Positions 47,377-57,619 of a DNA stretch of 64,000 bases are shown here, in pieces. This DNA is from an uncultured Paracoccaceae bacterium (GTDB taxonomy: Bacteria; Pseudomonadota; Alphaproteobacteria; Rhodobacterales; Rhodobacteraceae). The position numbers were made by a program, and so were the translations under genes. The stretch covers positions 62,001 to 126,000 of the forward strand of contig CANKVU010000013.1 in the NCBI GenBank assembly GCA_947487205.1, read 5' to 3'. A model generated the notes under the pieces. It worked only from the letters and a program-made list of their open reading frames with translations. It did no database searches and was not told the origin of the DNA. Position 1 is the stretch's first letter; every line of letters starts with the position of its first letter.

Positions 47377-47377
<1 letters not shown>
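46556..47377 (-). CDS. Uncharacterised soluble protein coupled to lepA (RexA-like architecture)
   Basis: 273 residues (MKLFLYRFSLTFQYDGTIFE), no signal or membrane span. Its ATG overlaps the lepA stop by one base (TGATG), so it is translated from the lepA transcript. It is AT-rich, with codon use unlike neighbours, indicating transfer. A central beta-rich half ends with KLKFEVVPPNPPN, then a helical C-terminal half with LKTESEYFQGLADYTERGGG. The segment order is reminiscent of uncharacterised DUF4747/RexA-like proteins that accompany small membrane partners. Partner gene overlaps by 4 bp. Function unproven. Confidence 0.7.
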
Positions 47378-49179
<1,802 letters not shown>

Positions 49180-49333
49180 GGGTCCGGGTATGCTGGGCTT
49201 TGCGGAGCTTGTCCACGGGGTCGCGGCCGCTGGGACCTGAAAGGGAGCATCAGGGATCGCGACATTCCACAGAATATCCGATCTCGCGGCGTGGCTGAAG
49301 ACGGACCCGTCCGAAGACGGCGAATATGGCGAC

Positions 49334-50390
49334 ATGCCGTGGGCGATCCGCGCGAGCCTGCGCGCCCTGCCGACCGAGTTTACGCCCGAGGCGGGAAGCC
49401 GCGAGAGGGCGCTTGGTGCGGTTCGCGGAGTGCTCACGGCGGCGAGCTACGTTATGCGCCGAGGCGAGAAACTTGGGGCGGCTCTAGACCACGTCGTCCT
49501 TTACGAACGTGGCGCGCCCTATTCGTTCAACGTCGCATACGGCTTGCAGGATATATCAGGCATTGCGACGAACCGTGAGATTTACGGGGCCATAGAGACG
49601 GCCCTCCGGACATTGGAGGACGGGGCCAGGCAGGGGTCGCGGGAGGCGCCCACCGAGATCGACCGCGCGTTCTCTTCCGCCTTGTCGTTCGATGCGGCCG
49701 ACGGGGCCGGGTTTGACGAACCCTTGTGGCCTTACGGAACGCGCAACCTCGACGTGGCCGTGGCGGCGCTGAGCGGTGTCGCGAGGGTCGAGCCGGAATG
49801 GTCTTTCTGGGCGCGCTGGTACGACGGGTTCCTCCGCGGCGAGCCGCTCCCCTGGGAATTGCAGGAAGAGATCGCGCTCATTCCGCACGACGTCTGGGAG
49901 GCAGGGCCAAAACGGATTGCGGACCGCATCGCTGAGATCGAAGCACGTTTTAGGGTGAAGGTCGCAAGAGATGCAGTTGATGAAGATCTCCGCGCCGCAA
50001 CCTTTGAACGGCACGGCATCGGTGGGAACCTCCCACCAGAGATTCTCGAAGACTCACCTTCCGCGCCACAACACCCTGACTTCATCCGCGAACCCCTCAG
50101 GGTGATAGACGAAGAAATCGAAGCCGCGTCGCCGAACGAGGAACGACTGAGCACCGCCCTAAAGGCACTCAAGATTGCCGCGATCGAGATCGCGAAATGG
50201 AGCGCTCGCAAAGCGGATTTGGCAGTCGATACGACAATGAAATGGGGTTTGCCGGCGGTCGGTGGTGCATATGGCCTTGCACACGCAGGAAAAATTGCGG
50301 AGTTGATCGAGGCTCTGAGCGATTGGATCAAGTGCTCTAGAAGCGAGAAAGCTATTGCTTCTCGGACCGCGAAACTTACGAGGTTCCAGC
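49334..50390 (+). pseudogene. Foreign-looking hypothetical gene, apparently truncated at the 3' end
   Basis: The frame from the ATG at 49334 (no good Shine-Dalgarno; in-frame sequence without ATG extends back to about 49241) reads a plausible protein for about 352 residues. It includes an aromatic segment, FWARWYDGFLRGEPLPWELQ, HGIGGNLPPEILED, and a possible membrane helix near the end. After about 50390 the frame simply runs antisense through the next small gene and into ychF until 50704, so the native C-terminus and stop have been lost. GC content falls towards its 3' end. No family is recognised with certainty. Confidence 0.5.
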
Positions 50391-50391
50391 T

Positions 50392-50583
50392 TTACCGGAA
50401 CACCGTGCGGGTGCTGTCCTGGTCGTCGAGGCTCTTGAGGACGTCGTGGCCCTCGTCGGTGATCTCTCCGGCATCGTCGATCCAGCCGCGGTTGCGGGCG
50501 GTCTCTTCGGGGGGCGTGTCGGGATTGCCGACCTGGGTGGCGAAATTCAGGATCTGGGTGCGCTCGTCTTCGGTCTCGGCCAT
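50392..50583 (-). CDS. Small conserved hypothetical protein
   Basis: A 63-residue acidic protein (MAETEDERTQILNFATQVGN start). GAAAGGAGATCCGCC-like sequence with GGAG precedes the ATG on the minus strand. No signal or membrane segment. The C-terminus ITDEGHDVLKSLDDQDSTR has a winged-helix-like ITDEG ending. Function unknown. Its 3' end abuts the truncated foreign gene and its 5' side is ychF on the same strand. Confidence 0.65.
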   Translation of the reverse strand: MAETEDERTQILNFATQVGNPDTPPEETARNRGWIDDAGEITDEGHDVLKSLDDQDSTRTVFR

Positions 50584-50655
50584 GGCGGATCTCCTCTCAC
50601 CTCGTCGTGCGAACCTAGCGTGCCGGGGCGGCGGGGCGAGGGAGACCGGGCCGCC

Positions 50656-51753
50656 TCAGCCGCTGTGGAGGAAGTGCATGACGTCGCCGTCCTTGACCTC
50701 GTAGGTCTTGCCCTCGACCCGCATCTTGCCGGCCTCCTTGGCGCCGGCCTCGCCGCCGAGTTCGACGTAATCCTCGTAGGCCGTGGTTTCCGCGCGGATG
50801 AAGCCGCGTTCGAAATCGCCGTGAATGACGCCGGCGGCCTGGGGCGCGCGGGTGCCCTTCGGGACCGTCCAGGCGCGCGCCTCCTTGGGGCCGACGGTGA
50901 AGTAGGTCATGAGGCCGAGGAGGTCGTAGCCGGCCTTGATCAGGCGGTCGAGGCCGGCCTCCTCCAGGCCCAGCTCGGAGAGGAACTCGGCCGCCTCCTC
51001 CGGATCGAGCTGGGCGATCTCCTCCTCGATGCGGGCGGAGATGGTGACGGTGCCGGCGCCCTCGGCCGCGGCCATGGCCGCGACCCGCTCGGAAAGGGTG
51101 TTGCCGGTCGCGGCCTCGTCCTCGGCCACGTTGCAGACATAGAGGATCGGCTTGGTCGTCAGGAGCTGCAGCATCGACCAGGCGCGGGCATCGTCGTCGG
51201 ACACGTCGACCGAGCGGGCCGGGCGCCCCTCTTCCAGCGCGGCCTGGGCGGCCTTCAGCAGTCGCTCCTGCTGGACCGCCTCGCGGTCGCCGCCGCGGAC
51301 CTTGCGGGTGAGGTTCTGCAGCCGACGCTCGATCGATTCGAGGTCGGCGAGCATCAGCTCGGTCCCGATCGTCTCGGCGTCGGCGACGGGGTCGATGCGC
51401 CCATCGACATGGGTCACGTCGTCATCCTCGAAGCAGCGCAGGACGTGGGCGATGGCGTCGCATTCGCGGATATTGGCCAGGAACTGGTTGCCCAGCCCCT
51501 CGCCCTGGGCCGCGCCCTTCACCAGGCCCGCGATGTCGACGAAGGTCATCCGCGTGGGCACGACGGCGCGCGACGCGGCGATGGCGGCCAGCCTCTCCAG
51601 CCGGCGGTCGGGGACCGCGACCTCGCCCACGTTGGGCTCGATCGTGCAGAACGGGAAATTCGCGGCCTGCGCCGCCGCCGTCCGCGTCAGCGCGTTGAAA
51701 AGCGTCGACTTGCCCACGTTCGGCATGCCGACGATGCCCATCTTGAAGCCCAT
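50656..51753 (-). CDS. ychF: Ribosome-binding ATPase YchF (OLA1 family)
   Basis: A 365-residue Obg-related P-loop protein. The Walker A is GMPNVGKST, G3 DIAGLVKGAAQGEGLGNQFL, and the altered G4 NVAED accounts for ATP over GTP preference. The coiled-coil insertion follows, and the C-terminal TGS domain ends YEVKDGDVMHFLHSG. It binds the 70S ribosome and is linked to redox stress responses. The ATG at 51753 is the standard MGFKMGIVGMPNVGKST start. Normal family length. Confidence 0.96.
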   Translation of the reverse strand: MGFKMGIVGMPNVGKSTLFNALTRTAAAQAANFPFCTIEPNVGEVAVPDRRLERLAAIAASRAVVPTRMTFVDIAGLVKGAAQGEGLGNQFLANIRECDAIAHVLRCFEDDDVTHVDGRIDPVADAETIGTELMLADLESIERRLQNLTRKVRGGDREAVQQERLLKAAQAALEEGRPARSVDVSDDDARAWSMLQLLTTKPILYVCNVAEDEAATGNTLSERVAAMAAAEGAGTVTISARIEEEIAQLDPEEAAEFLSELGLEEAGLDRLIKAGYDLLGLMTYFTVGPKEARAWTVPKGTRAPQAAGVIHGDFERGFIRAETTAYEDYVELGGEAGAKEAGKMRVEGKTYEVKDGDVMHFLHSG

Positions 51754-51832
51754 GGCGCACCTCGGGGGAAGGAAGGTTCGGGGCGGCTTCTAGGCCGGGC
51801 CCCGCGGCGGCGCAACCGCCCCCCTGGGCGCG

Positions 51833-52027
51833 TCAGTAGCGCGAGCGGCGCTCGGCGTGGTCCTGGTAGATCAGGATCCAGGCCAGCAGGATGAACATCG
51901 GGTGACTGAGGCCGCCCGAGATCAGGATCGCGGGCACCCAGATCACGAAGACGACGATCGACAGGAACAGCCGACCCAGGAGCAGGATCGACAGCGGCGG
52001 CAGGAAGAGCGCGAGCACGTAGTTCAT
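51833..52027 (-). CDS. Small hydrophobic membrane protein (YqaE/Pmp3-like)
   Basis: A 64-residue protein almost entirely membranous: two hydrophobic helices ([13 protein letters not shown]-type start and [14 protein letters not shown]) and a charged end DHAERRSRY. It resembles YqaE/Pmp3-type stress membrane peptides (UPF0057), although the match is loose. The ATG at 52027. Between ychF and the divergent trpA. Confidence 0.6.
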   Translation of the reverse strand: MNYVLALFLPPLSILLLGRLFLSIVVFVIWVPAILISGGLSHPMFILLAWILIYQDHAERRSRY

Positions 52028-52082
52028 GGGCCAACAGATAGGATCGCGCGGCCATTGCACAATCCCGCATCGTCGGTCAGAG

Positions 52083-52144
52083 ATCGGGGGCGCTGCCCCC
52101 GTCGCCCTGCCGGGCGACTCCCCCGGGGTATTTGGGCAAAGGGT
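52083..52144 (-). repeat. Palindromic repeat family B, copy 2
   Basis: Read on the minus strand: CACCCTTTGCCCAAATACCC, then CGGGGG, then a hairpin GTCGCCC/GGGCGAC, then a second hairpin GGGGGC/GCCCCC. Same head and two-stem plan as the copy translated within xdhA at 62.05 kb. The stems differ in sequence but keep pairing. Lies just before the trpA Shine-Dalgarno (GGAGGGG). Confidence 0.75.
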
Positions 52145-52156
52145 GAAGGAGGGGCC

Positions 52157-52948
52157 GTGAGCCGCATCGAGACACGTTTCGCCGCGCTGGAGGCGACCGG
52201 GCGCAAGGCCTTCGTCGCCTATGTCATGGCGGGCGATCCCGACTATGCCGGCTCGCTGGCGCTGATGAAGGGGCTGCCGGAGGCGGGCGTGGACGTGATC
52301 GAGCTGGGCATGCCGTTCACCGACCCGATGGCCGACGGGCCGACCATCCAGGAGGCCGGGCGCCGGGCGCTCGACGGCGGGCAGACGCTGGAGCGGACCC
52401 TGGCCATGGTCGCGGAGTTCCGGGCCGAGGACGCCGAGACGCCGGTGGTGATGATGGGGTATTACAACCCGATCTATTCCCGCGGCGTGGAGCGGTTCCT
52501 GGAGGAGGCGGCGGCGGCCGGCCTCGACGGGCTGATCGTCGTCGACCTGCCGCCCGAGGAGGACGACGAGCTGTGCCTGCCCGCCCGCGCGCACGGCATC
52601 GACTTCATCCGCCTGGCGACGCCCACCACCGACGCCGCGCGGCTGCCGCGCGTGCTGGAGAACACGTCGGGATTCGTCTATTACGTGTCGATCACCGGGA
52701 TCACGGGATCGGCCTCGGCGCAGGCGGCGGAGGTCGGGCCCGAGGTGGCGCGGATCAAGGCGGCGAGCGGCCTGCCCGTGGTCGTGGGGTTCGGCATCCG
52801 CACCGCCGAGGCCGCCGAGGAACTGGCCGGGGTCGCGGATGGTTGCGTCGTGGGATCGGCGATCGTGGGCGAGCATGCCCAGGGCAAGCCGGTGGACGAG
52901 GTGCTGGCCTTCGTCCGGGGGCTGGCCGACGGCGCCCACAGGGCCTGA
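52157..52948 (+). CDS. trpA: Tryptophan synthase alpha chain
   Basis: 263 residues from the GTG at 52157 (AAGGAGGGGCC upstream). A TIM barrel cleaving indole-3-glycerol phosphate to indole for TrpB. The catalytic glutamate is in [20 protein letters not shown] and the catalytic aspartate region is [10 protein letters not shown]; the phosphate site includes VGFGIRTAE and GSAIV. Normal length. trpB is not adjacent here. A family-B palindrome lies in its leader. Confidence 0.95.
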   Translation: MSRIETRFAALEATGRKAFVAYVMAGDPDYAGSLALMKGLPEAGVDVIELGMPFTDPMADGPTIQEAGRRALDGGQTLERTLAMVAEFRAEDAETPVVMMGYYNPIYSRGVERFLEEAAAAGLDGLIVVDLPPEEDDELCLPARAHGIDFIRLATPTTDAARLPRVLENTSGFVYYVSITGITGSASAQAAEVGPEVARIKAASGLPVVVGFGIRTAEAAEELAGVADGCVVGSAIVGEHAQGKPVDEVLAFVRGLADGAHRA

Positions 52949-53002
52949 GGGGCCGGCGGGGCCCGCATATCCAGGATCGACCCGGCGCAGGAGACCCGAG
53001 CG

Positions 53003-54316
53003 ATGGCCGAACGCAAGACACAGATCGTCGTCGTGGGCGGCGGCGCCGCGGGGCTCGGCCTCGTGCGGAAGCTGGGCGCGCGGTATTCGCGCAAGACCCA
53101 CGACATCATCCTGATCGAGCCCAACCGCACCCATGTCTGGAAGCCGCTGCTGCACGAGGTGGCGGCCGGGTCGCTCGACCCCAACGTGGACGAGATCGGC
53201 TATGGCGGCCACGCCGCGCGCTGGGGTTACCGGTTCTTCAACGGCGCGCTGGAGCGGATCGACCGGGAGCGGCGCCGCGTGGTGACCGCGCCGCTTCATG
53301 ACGAGGACGGCCAGGTGATCGTCGACCGGCACGAGATCCGGTACGACTGGCTGGTGCTGGCGATCGGCGGGGTGGCCAACGATTTCGGCATTCCCGGCGT
53401 GCGCGAGCACGCGATGTTCCTGGAGAGCCGGCCGCAGGCGGACCGGTTCCGCCAGAAGCTTCTGAACGCCTGCCTGCGGGTCAACGACCGCCGCCAGCAC
53501 AGGGGCGAGGACGCGGTGCTGCCGATCTGCATCGTCGGCGGCGGCGCCACCGGGGTCGAGCTGTCGGCCGAGCTGGTCGATGCCGCCCAGGCGCTGCGGG
53601 CCTACGGGCTGGAGGTGTTCGACGACGACGCGATCCGCATCACGCTCCTGGAGGCGGGGCCGCGGCTGCTGCCGGCGCTGCCCGAGGAGGTGTCCGAGAA
53701 GGTCGCGGTCGAGCTCGGCAATCTCGGCGTGGACGTGCGGACCGGCACCATGGTGACCGAGATCGCGCCGGGACGGGTGGAGACGAAGGACGGCGCGGCG
53801 ATCGAGGCCGAGATGATCCTGTGGGCGGCCGGGGTGCGCGGCGACCATGCGCTGGCCGGCATGACCGACCTGGCGCTGTCGAAGCAGGGCCGCATCGTGG
53901 TGGAGCCGACGCTGCGGACGGCCGACGACGAGCGCATCTTCGCCATCGGCGATTGCGCCCATTGCGTGCTGCCGGGCGAGGAGGCGCCGGTGCCGCCGCG
54001 CGCCCAATCCGCCCAGCAGATGGCCGATCACGCGCTGGCGCAGCTCGACCGCGCGCAGAAGGGCGAGGAGCTTACGCCGTTCGTCTATCGCGACAAGGGG
54101 TCGCTTGTGTCGCTGGCACGGTTCAACACGCTGGGCTCGTTGATGGGCAACCTCGTCGGGGGGCAGATGGCGATCCGCGGCCGGCTGGCGCGGCTCGCCT
54201 ACATGTCGCTCTATCGCATGCACCTTCTGTCGGTGCATGGCTGGATTCGCGGGCCGGTGCATATCCTGGCCTCCGAGATCTCGAAGGCCACGCGGCCGGC
54301 GCTGAAGCTGCACTGA
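53003..54316 (+). CDS. ndh: Type II NADH dehydrogenase
   Basis: A 437-residue FAD flavoprotein. The N-terminal FAD motif is VVVGGGAAGLGLV; the second dinucleotide (NADH) motif is CIVGGGATGVELSAELVD (about 180). The Ndh-type IFAIGDCAHC and AQSAQQMADH blocks near the quinone site are followed by a C-terminal amphipathic region that peripherally binds the membrane. Oxidises NADH and reduces quinone without pumping protons. The ATG at 53003 follows GGAGACCCGAGCG. Confidence 0.92.
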   Translation: MAERKTQIVVVGGGAAGLGLVRKLGARYSRKTHDIILIEPNRTHVWKPLLHEVAAGSLDPNVDEIGYGGHAARWGYRFFNGALERIDRERRRVVTAPLHDEDGQVIVDRHEIRYDWLVLAIGGVANDFGIPGVREHAMFLESRPQADRFRQKLLNACLRVNDRRQHRGEDAVLPICIVGGGATGVELSAELVDAAQALRAYGLEVFDDDAIRITLLEAGPRLLPALPEEVSEKVAVELGNLGVDVRTGTMVTEIAPGRVETKDGAAIEAEMILWAAGVRGDHALAGMTDLALSKQGRIVVEPTLRTADDERIFAIGDCAHCVLPGEEAPVPPRAQSAQQMADHALAQLDRAQKGEELTPFVYRDKGSLVSLARFNTLGSLMGNLVGGQMAIRGRLARLAYMSLYRMHLLSVHGWIRGPVHILASEISKATRPALKLH

Positions 54317-54761
54317 GACCGCCCCCGCCCGCGGCGGACCCGCCGGTTGGACGGGGGGCGATGGGCGCGGCAACGGGTCGGGCCGCCCGCGTCGACGCCA
54401 TGGCCGGGCACCGGGACGCCGCAGATCGGGCCCATCCGGGCGGTGGCGCCGTCGAAGCGCTGCCCGTCCTTCTCCATCCGCATCGGGTCGGCGGGATCGT
54501 CGCCGCGGGTGTCGCGGGCCGCCCCGCGATCCTCCGTCCGGCGGGACCGCTCCGGCGGCCCGGTTCCGCGGCGACCGCCGGGGCGGTCGCCGGTCGCGAT
54601 CCCCTGGCCCCCTGCCCCGTTGCGGCGGCGCGGCGCCCGCGACCGGTGCCGCGAGGGAAGGCGCGGAGGGCGCGGATCAACGGCCCTTCCGTCCCCGTTG
54701 GGGCGGATGACGGGCCCGCGCCCCGCCTTACATCGCGCGGCAGCGAAACAGGAGCATTCCC
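54317..54761. other. 445-bp very GC-rich region without a recognised gene
   Basis: No frame shows a family match or a start with Shine-Dalgarno except the next gene's own (ACAGGAG before the ATG at 54762). The stretch is unusually rich in GCC/GGC runs with small inverted repeats. It presumably holds the ndh 3' end signals and the promoter of the alcohol dehydrogenase-like gene. Confidence 0.5.
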
Positions 54762-55769
54762 ATGAAGGCAATCCGTGTGCAGAAGCCCGGCGGTCTCGAC
54801 GCGCTCGAACGGGCGGACCTGCCCGATCCCGGCGATCCCGGCCCCGGCGAGATCCGCGTGCGGCTGCGCGCCTCGTCGCTGAACTACCACGATTACGGCA
54901 TCGTCTCGGGCGCGATGCCGACCGAGGACGGCCGCATCCCCATGGCCGACGGCGCCGGCGAGGTCGAGGCGGTGGGCACGGGCGTCGACCACCTGTCGGC
55001 CGGCGACCGGGTGGTGTCGGTGTTCTTCACCGGCTGGGCCGACGGGCCGCCGCCCGTCGCCGATTTCTCGACCACGCCGGGCGACGGGCTGGACGGCTAT
55101 GCGCGCGAGGCGGTGGTGGCGCCGGCCCATACCTTCACCCGCGCGCCGCGCGACTGGTCCCACGAGGAGGCCGCGACGATCACCACCGCCGGGCTGACGG
55201 CATGGCGCGCGCTGGTCGTCGATGGCGGCCTGAAGGCCGGCGACGACGTGCTGGTCCTGGGCACCGGGGGCGTGTCGATCTATGCCGCGCAGATCGCGCT
55301 GGGGATGGGCGCGCGGGTCTATGCGACCTCGTCGTCGGACGCCAAGCTCGACCGGCTGCGGGAGATGGGCGTCTCCAGCACGGTCAATTATGCCGAGACG
55401 CCCGAATGGGGGGCCGAGATCGCGCGGATGACCGGAGGCCGCGGCGTCGACCACGTGGTGGAGGTCGGCGGCCCGGCCACCCTGCCGCAATCGATCGACG
55501 CGGCCCGGATCGGCGGCCACCTGGCGCTGATCGGGGTGCTGACGGGGCGCGGCGGCGAGATCCCGACGGCGAAGCTGATGGCGCGGCAACAGCGCCTGGA
55601 GGGGCTGATCGTCGGCTCCCACGCCATGCAGCGCGACATGGTGCGGGCGATGGAGGTGACGGGACTGCGCCCGGTCATCGACCGCACCTTCGCGCTGGAC
55701 GAGATCGCCGACGCGTTCCGCCACGAGGAATCGGGCGCGCATTTCGGCAAGATCGCCCTGTCGATCTGA
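54762..55769 (+). CDS. NAD(P)-dependent alcohol dehydrogenase / quinone oxidoreductase-like MDR
   Basis: A 335-residue medium-chain dehydrogenase. The GroES-like domain (LNYHDYGIVSG, MADGAGEVEAVG) lacks the cysteine ligand residues of zinc dehydrogenases, and the Rossmann domain has VLVLGTGGVSIYAAQIA. Close in pattern to zinc-independent alcohol dehydrogenase-like proteins and quinone reductases; substrate unknown. The ATG at 54762 follows ACAGGAGCATTCCC. Confidence 0.85.
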   Translation: MKAIRVQKPGGLDALERADLPDPGDPGPGEIRVRLRASSLNYHDYGIVSGAMPTEDGRIPMADGAGEVEAVGTGVDHLSAGDRVVSVFFTGWADGPPPVADFSTTPGDGLDGYAREAVVAPAHTFTRAPRDWSHEEAATITTAGLTAWRALVVDGGLKAGDDVLVLGTGGVSIYAAQIALGMGARVYATSSSDAKLDRLREMGVSSTVNYAETPEWGAEIARMTGGRGVDHVVEVGGPATLPQSIDAARIGGHLALIGVLTGRGGEIPTAKLMARQQRLEGLIVGSHAMQRDMVRAMEVTGLRPVIDRTFALDEIADAFRHEESGAHFGKIALSI

Positions 55770-55872
55770 ACCGCGCCGCGCGCCCGCGCCCCCCCTGAGG
55801 CTCGACGGGGCTTGACGGGGGGCGCGGGCGCGGTCTGGTTCGCCGGGGGCGGATCGAAGCCGGGAGGGCCGC

Positions 55873-57093
55873 TTGAGGATGCCGACGCCGAGGATGCGGG
55901 ACGCTGCAACCGGCCGGGGCCGCGCCGGCGAGGTCCTGGCCGTGTTCCTGAAGCTCGGGCTGACCTCGTTCGGGGGGCCGGTCGCGCATCTGGGATATTT
56001 CCGCGACGAGCTGGTGACGCGGCGGGGCTGGCTGACGGAGGCGTCCTATGCCGACCTGGTCGCGCTCTGCCAGTTCCTGCCCGGCCCGGCCTCCAGCCAG
56101 GTGGGGTTCGCCCTGGGCCTGGCGCGGGCCGGCTGGGCGGGGGCGCTGGCGGCGTTCGTCGGGTTCACCCTGCCCTCGGCGCTGATCCTCGTCGGCTTCG
56201 CGATGACGGCCGCGTCGCTGACGGGGCCGCTCGCCGCCGGGGCGCTGGAGGGGCTGAAGATCGTCGCCGTGGCCATCGTGGCCCAGGCCGTCCGCGGCAT
56301 GGCGCAGACGTTGTGCCCCGACCGGGCGCGGGCGGCGATCGCGGTGGGGGCGGTGGTGATGCTGGCCGTCGTGCCGGGGGCGTCGGGGATGGCGGGCGCC
56401 ATCGCGGTCGGGGCCGGGATCGGCCTGATCCTGGGGCGCGGTCCGGGCCGGGCGGTCAGCGGCGACGTGGCGATGCCCGTCGGGCGGCGCCAGGGAATGG
56501 TGGCGCTGGCCCTCTTCGCCGGGCTTCTGGTGCTTCTGCCGCTGGGCGCGGAGGGGTCGCGGACGCTCGCGGTGATCGACGGCTTCTACCGCGCCGGCGC
56601 GCTCGTCTTCGGCGGCGGGCACGTGGTGCTGCCGCTTCTGCAGGCCGAGGTGGTCGCGCCGGGCTGGGTGACGCAGGACGCGTTCCTGGCCGGATACGGG
56701 GCGGTGCAGGCGGTGCCGGGGCCGCTCTTTACCTTCGCGGGCTATCTGGGCGCCGTGATGGGGCCCGCGCCCGGCGGCCCGGCGGGGGCGGCGCTGGCGA
56801 TGGCGGCGGTGTTCCTGCCCGGCTTCCTGATCCTGGCGGGCGTGCTGCCGTTCTGGGACCGGTTCCGCCGGCTGGAGCGGGCGCAATCGGCGATGCAGGG
56901 CGCCAATGCCGCCGTCGTCGGCATCCTGGGCGCGGCGCTTTACGCGCCGGTCTTCACCGGCGCCGTCGACGACCTGCGCGACCTGGCGCTGGCGCTCGTC
57001 TGCTTCGCCGCGCTGGTCTGGTGGCGGGTGCCGCCCTGCGCCGTGGTCGCCTTCGCCGCCCTGGCCGGGGCGGGACTGGCCGCGATCGGCTGA
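55873..57093 (+). CDS. chrA: Chromate transporter (ChrA family)
   Basis: About 406 residues. A TTG at 55873 has GGGAGGGCCGC before it; the ATG at 55879 is an alternative start. Two homologous CHR halves are visible, each starting with an FxGPVAHLGYF or GxGHVVLPLL-type motif: LGLTSFGGPVAHLGYFRDE near residue 31 and FGGGHVVLPLLQAEVVAPGW near 250. Ten to twelve hydrophobic spans. It effluxes chromate. Convergent with the next small lipoprotein gene. Confidence 0.92.
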   Translation: MRMPTPRMRDAATGRGRAGEVLAVFLKLGLTSFGGPVAHLGYFRDELVTRRGWLTEASYADLVALCQFLPGPASSQVGFALGLARAGWAGALAAFVGFTLPSALILVGFAMTAASLTGPLAAGALEGLKIVAVAIVAQAVRGMAQTLCPDRARAAIAVGAVVMLAVVPGASGMAGAIAVGAGIGLILGRGPGRAVSGDVAMPVGRRQGMVALALFAGLLVLLPLGAEGSRTLAVIDGFYRAGALVFGGGHVVLPLLQAEVVAPGWVTQDAFLAGYGAVQAVPGPLFTFAGYLGAVMGPAPGGPAGAALAMAAVFLPGFLILAGVLPFWDRFRRLERAQSAMQGANAAVVGILGAALYAPVFTGAVDDLRDLALALVCFAALVWWRVPPCAVVAFAALAGAGLAAIG

Positions 57094-57103
57094 AGGCGGC
57101 GCG

Positions 57104-57619
57104 TCAGGGGGCGGCGGATTGCGCCACCAGGGCGCCGTCGCTCAGCAGCAGGGTGCGCCCGCCCGCGCCGTCGAAGCCGTCGTAATAGGTGACGAAGGCC
57201 ACGCGCCCCTCCATCGCCGCGGCGCGGCCGGCGGGACAGGGCGTGCCCTGCCCGACGCCGCAGATCCGGGCCTTGACCCGCTCGTAGGCGGCGTCGGTCT
57301 CGGACCAGGGGGCACCGGCCCCGTCGCCGTAGCGCAGCGTCTCGTGCAGGCGCGGCGCCCCGAAGACGACGAGCGCGGCCTGGACCTGCCGGGCGCAGCC
57401 GTCGTCGAAGCCGGTGACGAACTGGGCGCGCGGCCCGGTGGCGCCCGGCGCGGTGTCGTAGATGCGCCAGCGCGCCCGCCCCTCGGGCGGGAATTGCGCG
57501 ACCTCGCGGCCCATCTCCACCCGCCCGCAGGCGATGCCCAGATCGCCGAGCGACAGGCGCTCCACCTCGGGGGGCGCCACGCAGGCGGCGAGCAGGAGGA
57601 ACGCCGCGAGGCGGCGCAT
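57104..57619 (-). CDS. Hypothetical lipoprotein translationally coupled to dnaE
   Basis: 171 residues from the ATG at 57619, which overlaps the dnaE stop (TGATG). The lipoprotein signal MRRLAAFLLLAACVAPPEV has the lipobox cysteine at 13. The mature part has six cysteines in total, suggesting disulfides (ACGRVEM, GCARQV, ICGVGQGTPCP). No family recognised. Placement after dnaE is conserved-looking but its role is unknown. Confidence 0.7.
   Translation of the reverse strand: MRRLAAFLLLAACVAPPEVERLSLGDLGIACGRVEMGREVAQFPPEGRARWRIYDTAPGATGPRAQFVTGFDDGCARQVQAALVVFGAPRLHETLRYGDGAGAPWSETDAAYERVKARICGVGQGTPCPAGRAAAMEGRVAFVTYYDGFDGAGGRTLLLSDGALVAQSAAP

Noticed and set aside
50391-50704. C-terminal extension of the plus-strand frame starting at 49334
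   Set aside because: It is antisense to the 63-residue gene and to the end of ychF, with no independent coding character.
51833-54373. 846-residue minus-strand frame under trpA and ndh
   Set aside because: Antisense of trpA and ndh; only the final 64 codons, from 52027, look real (small membrane protein).
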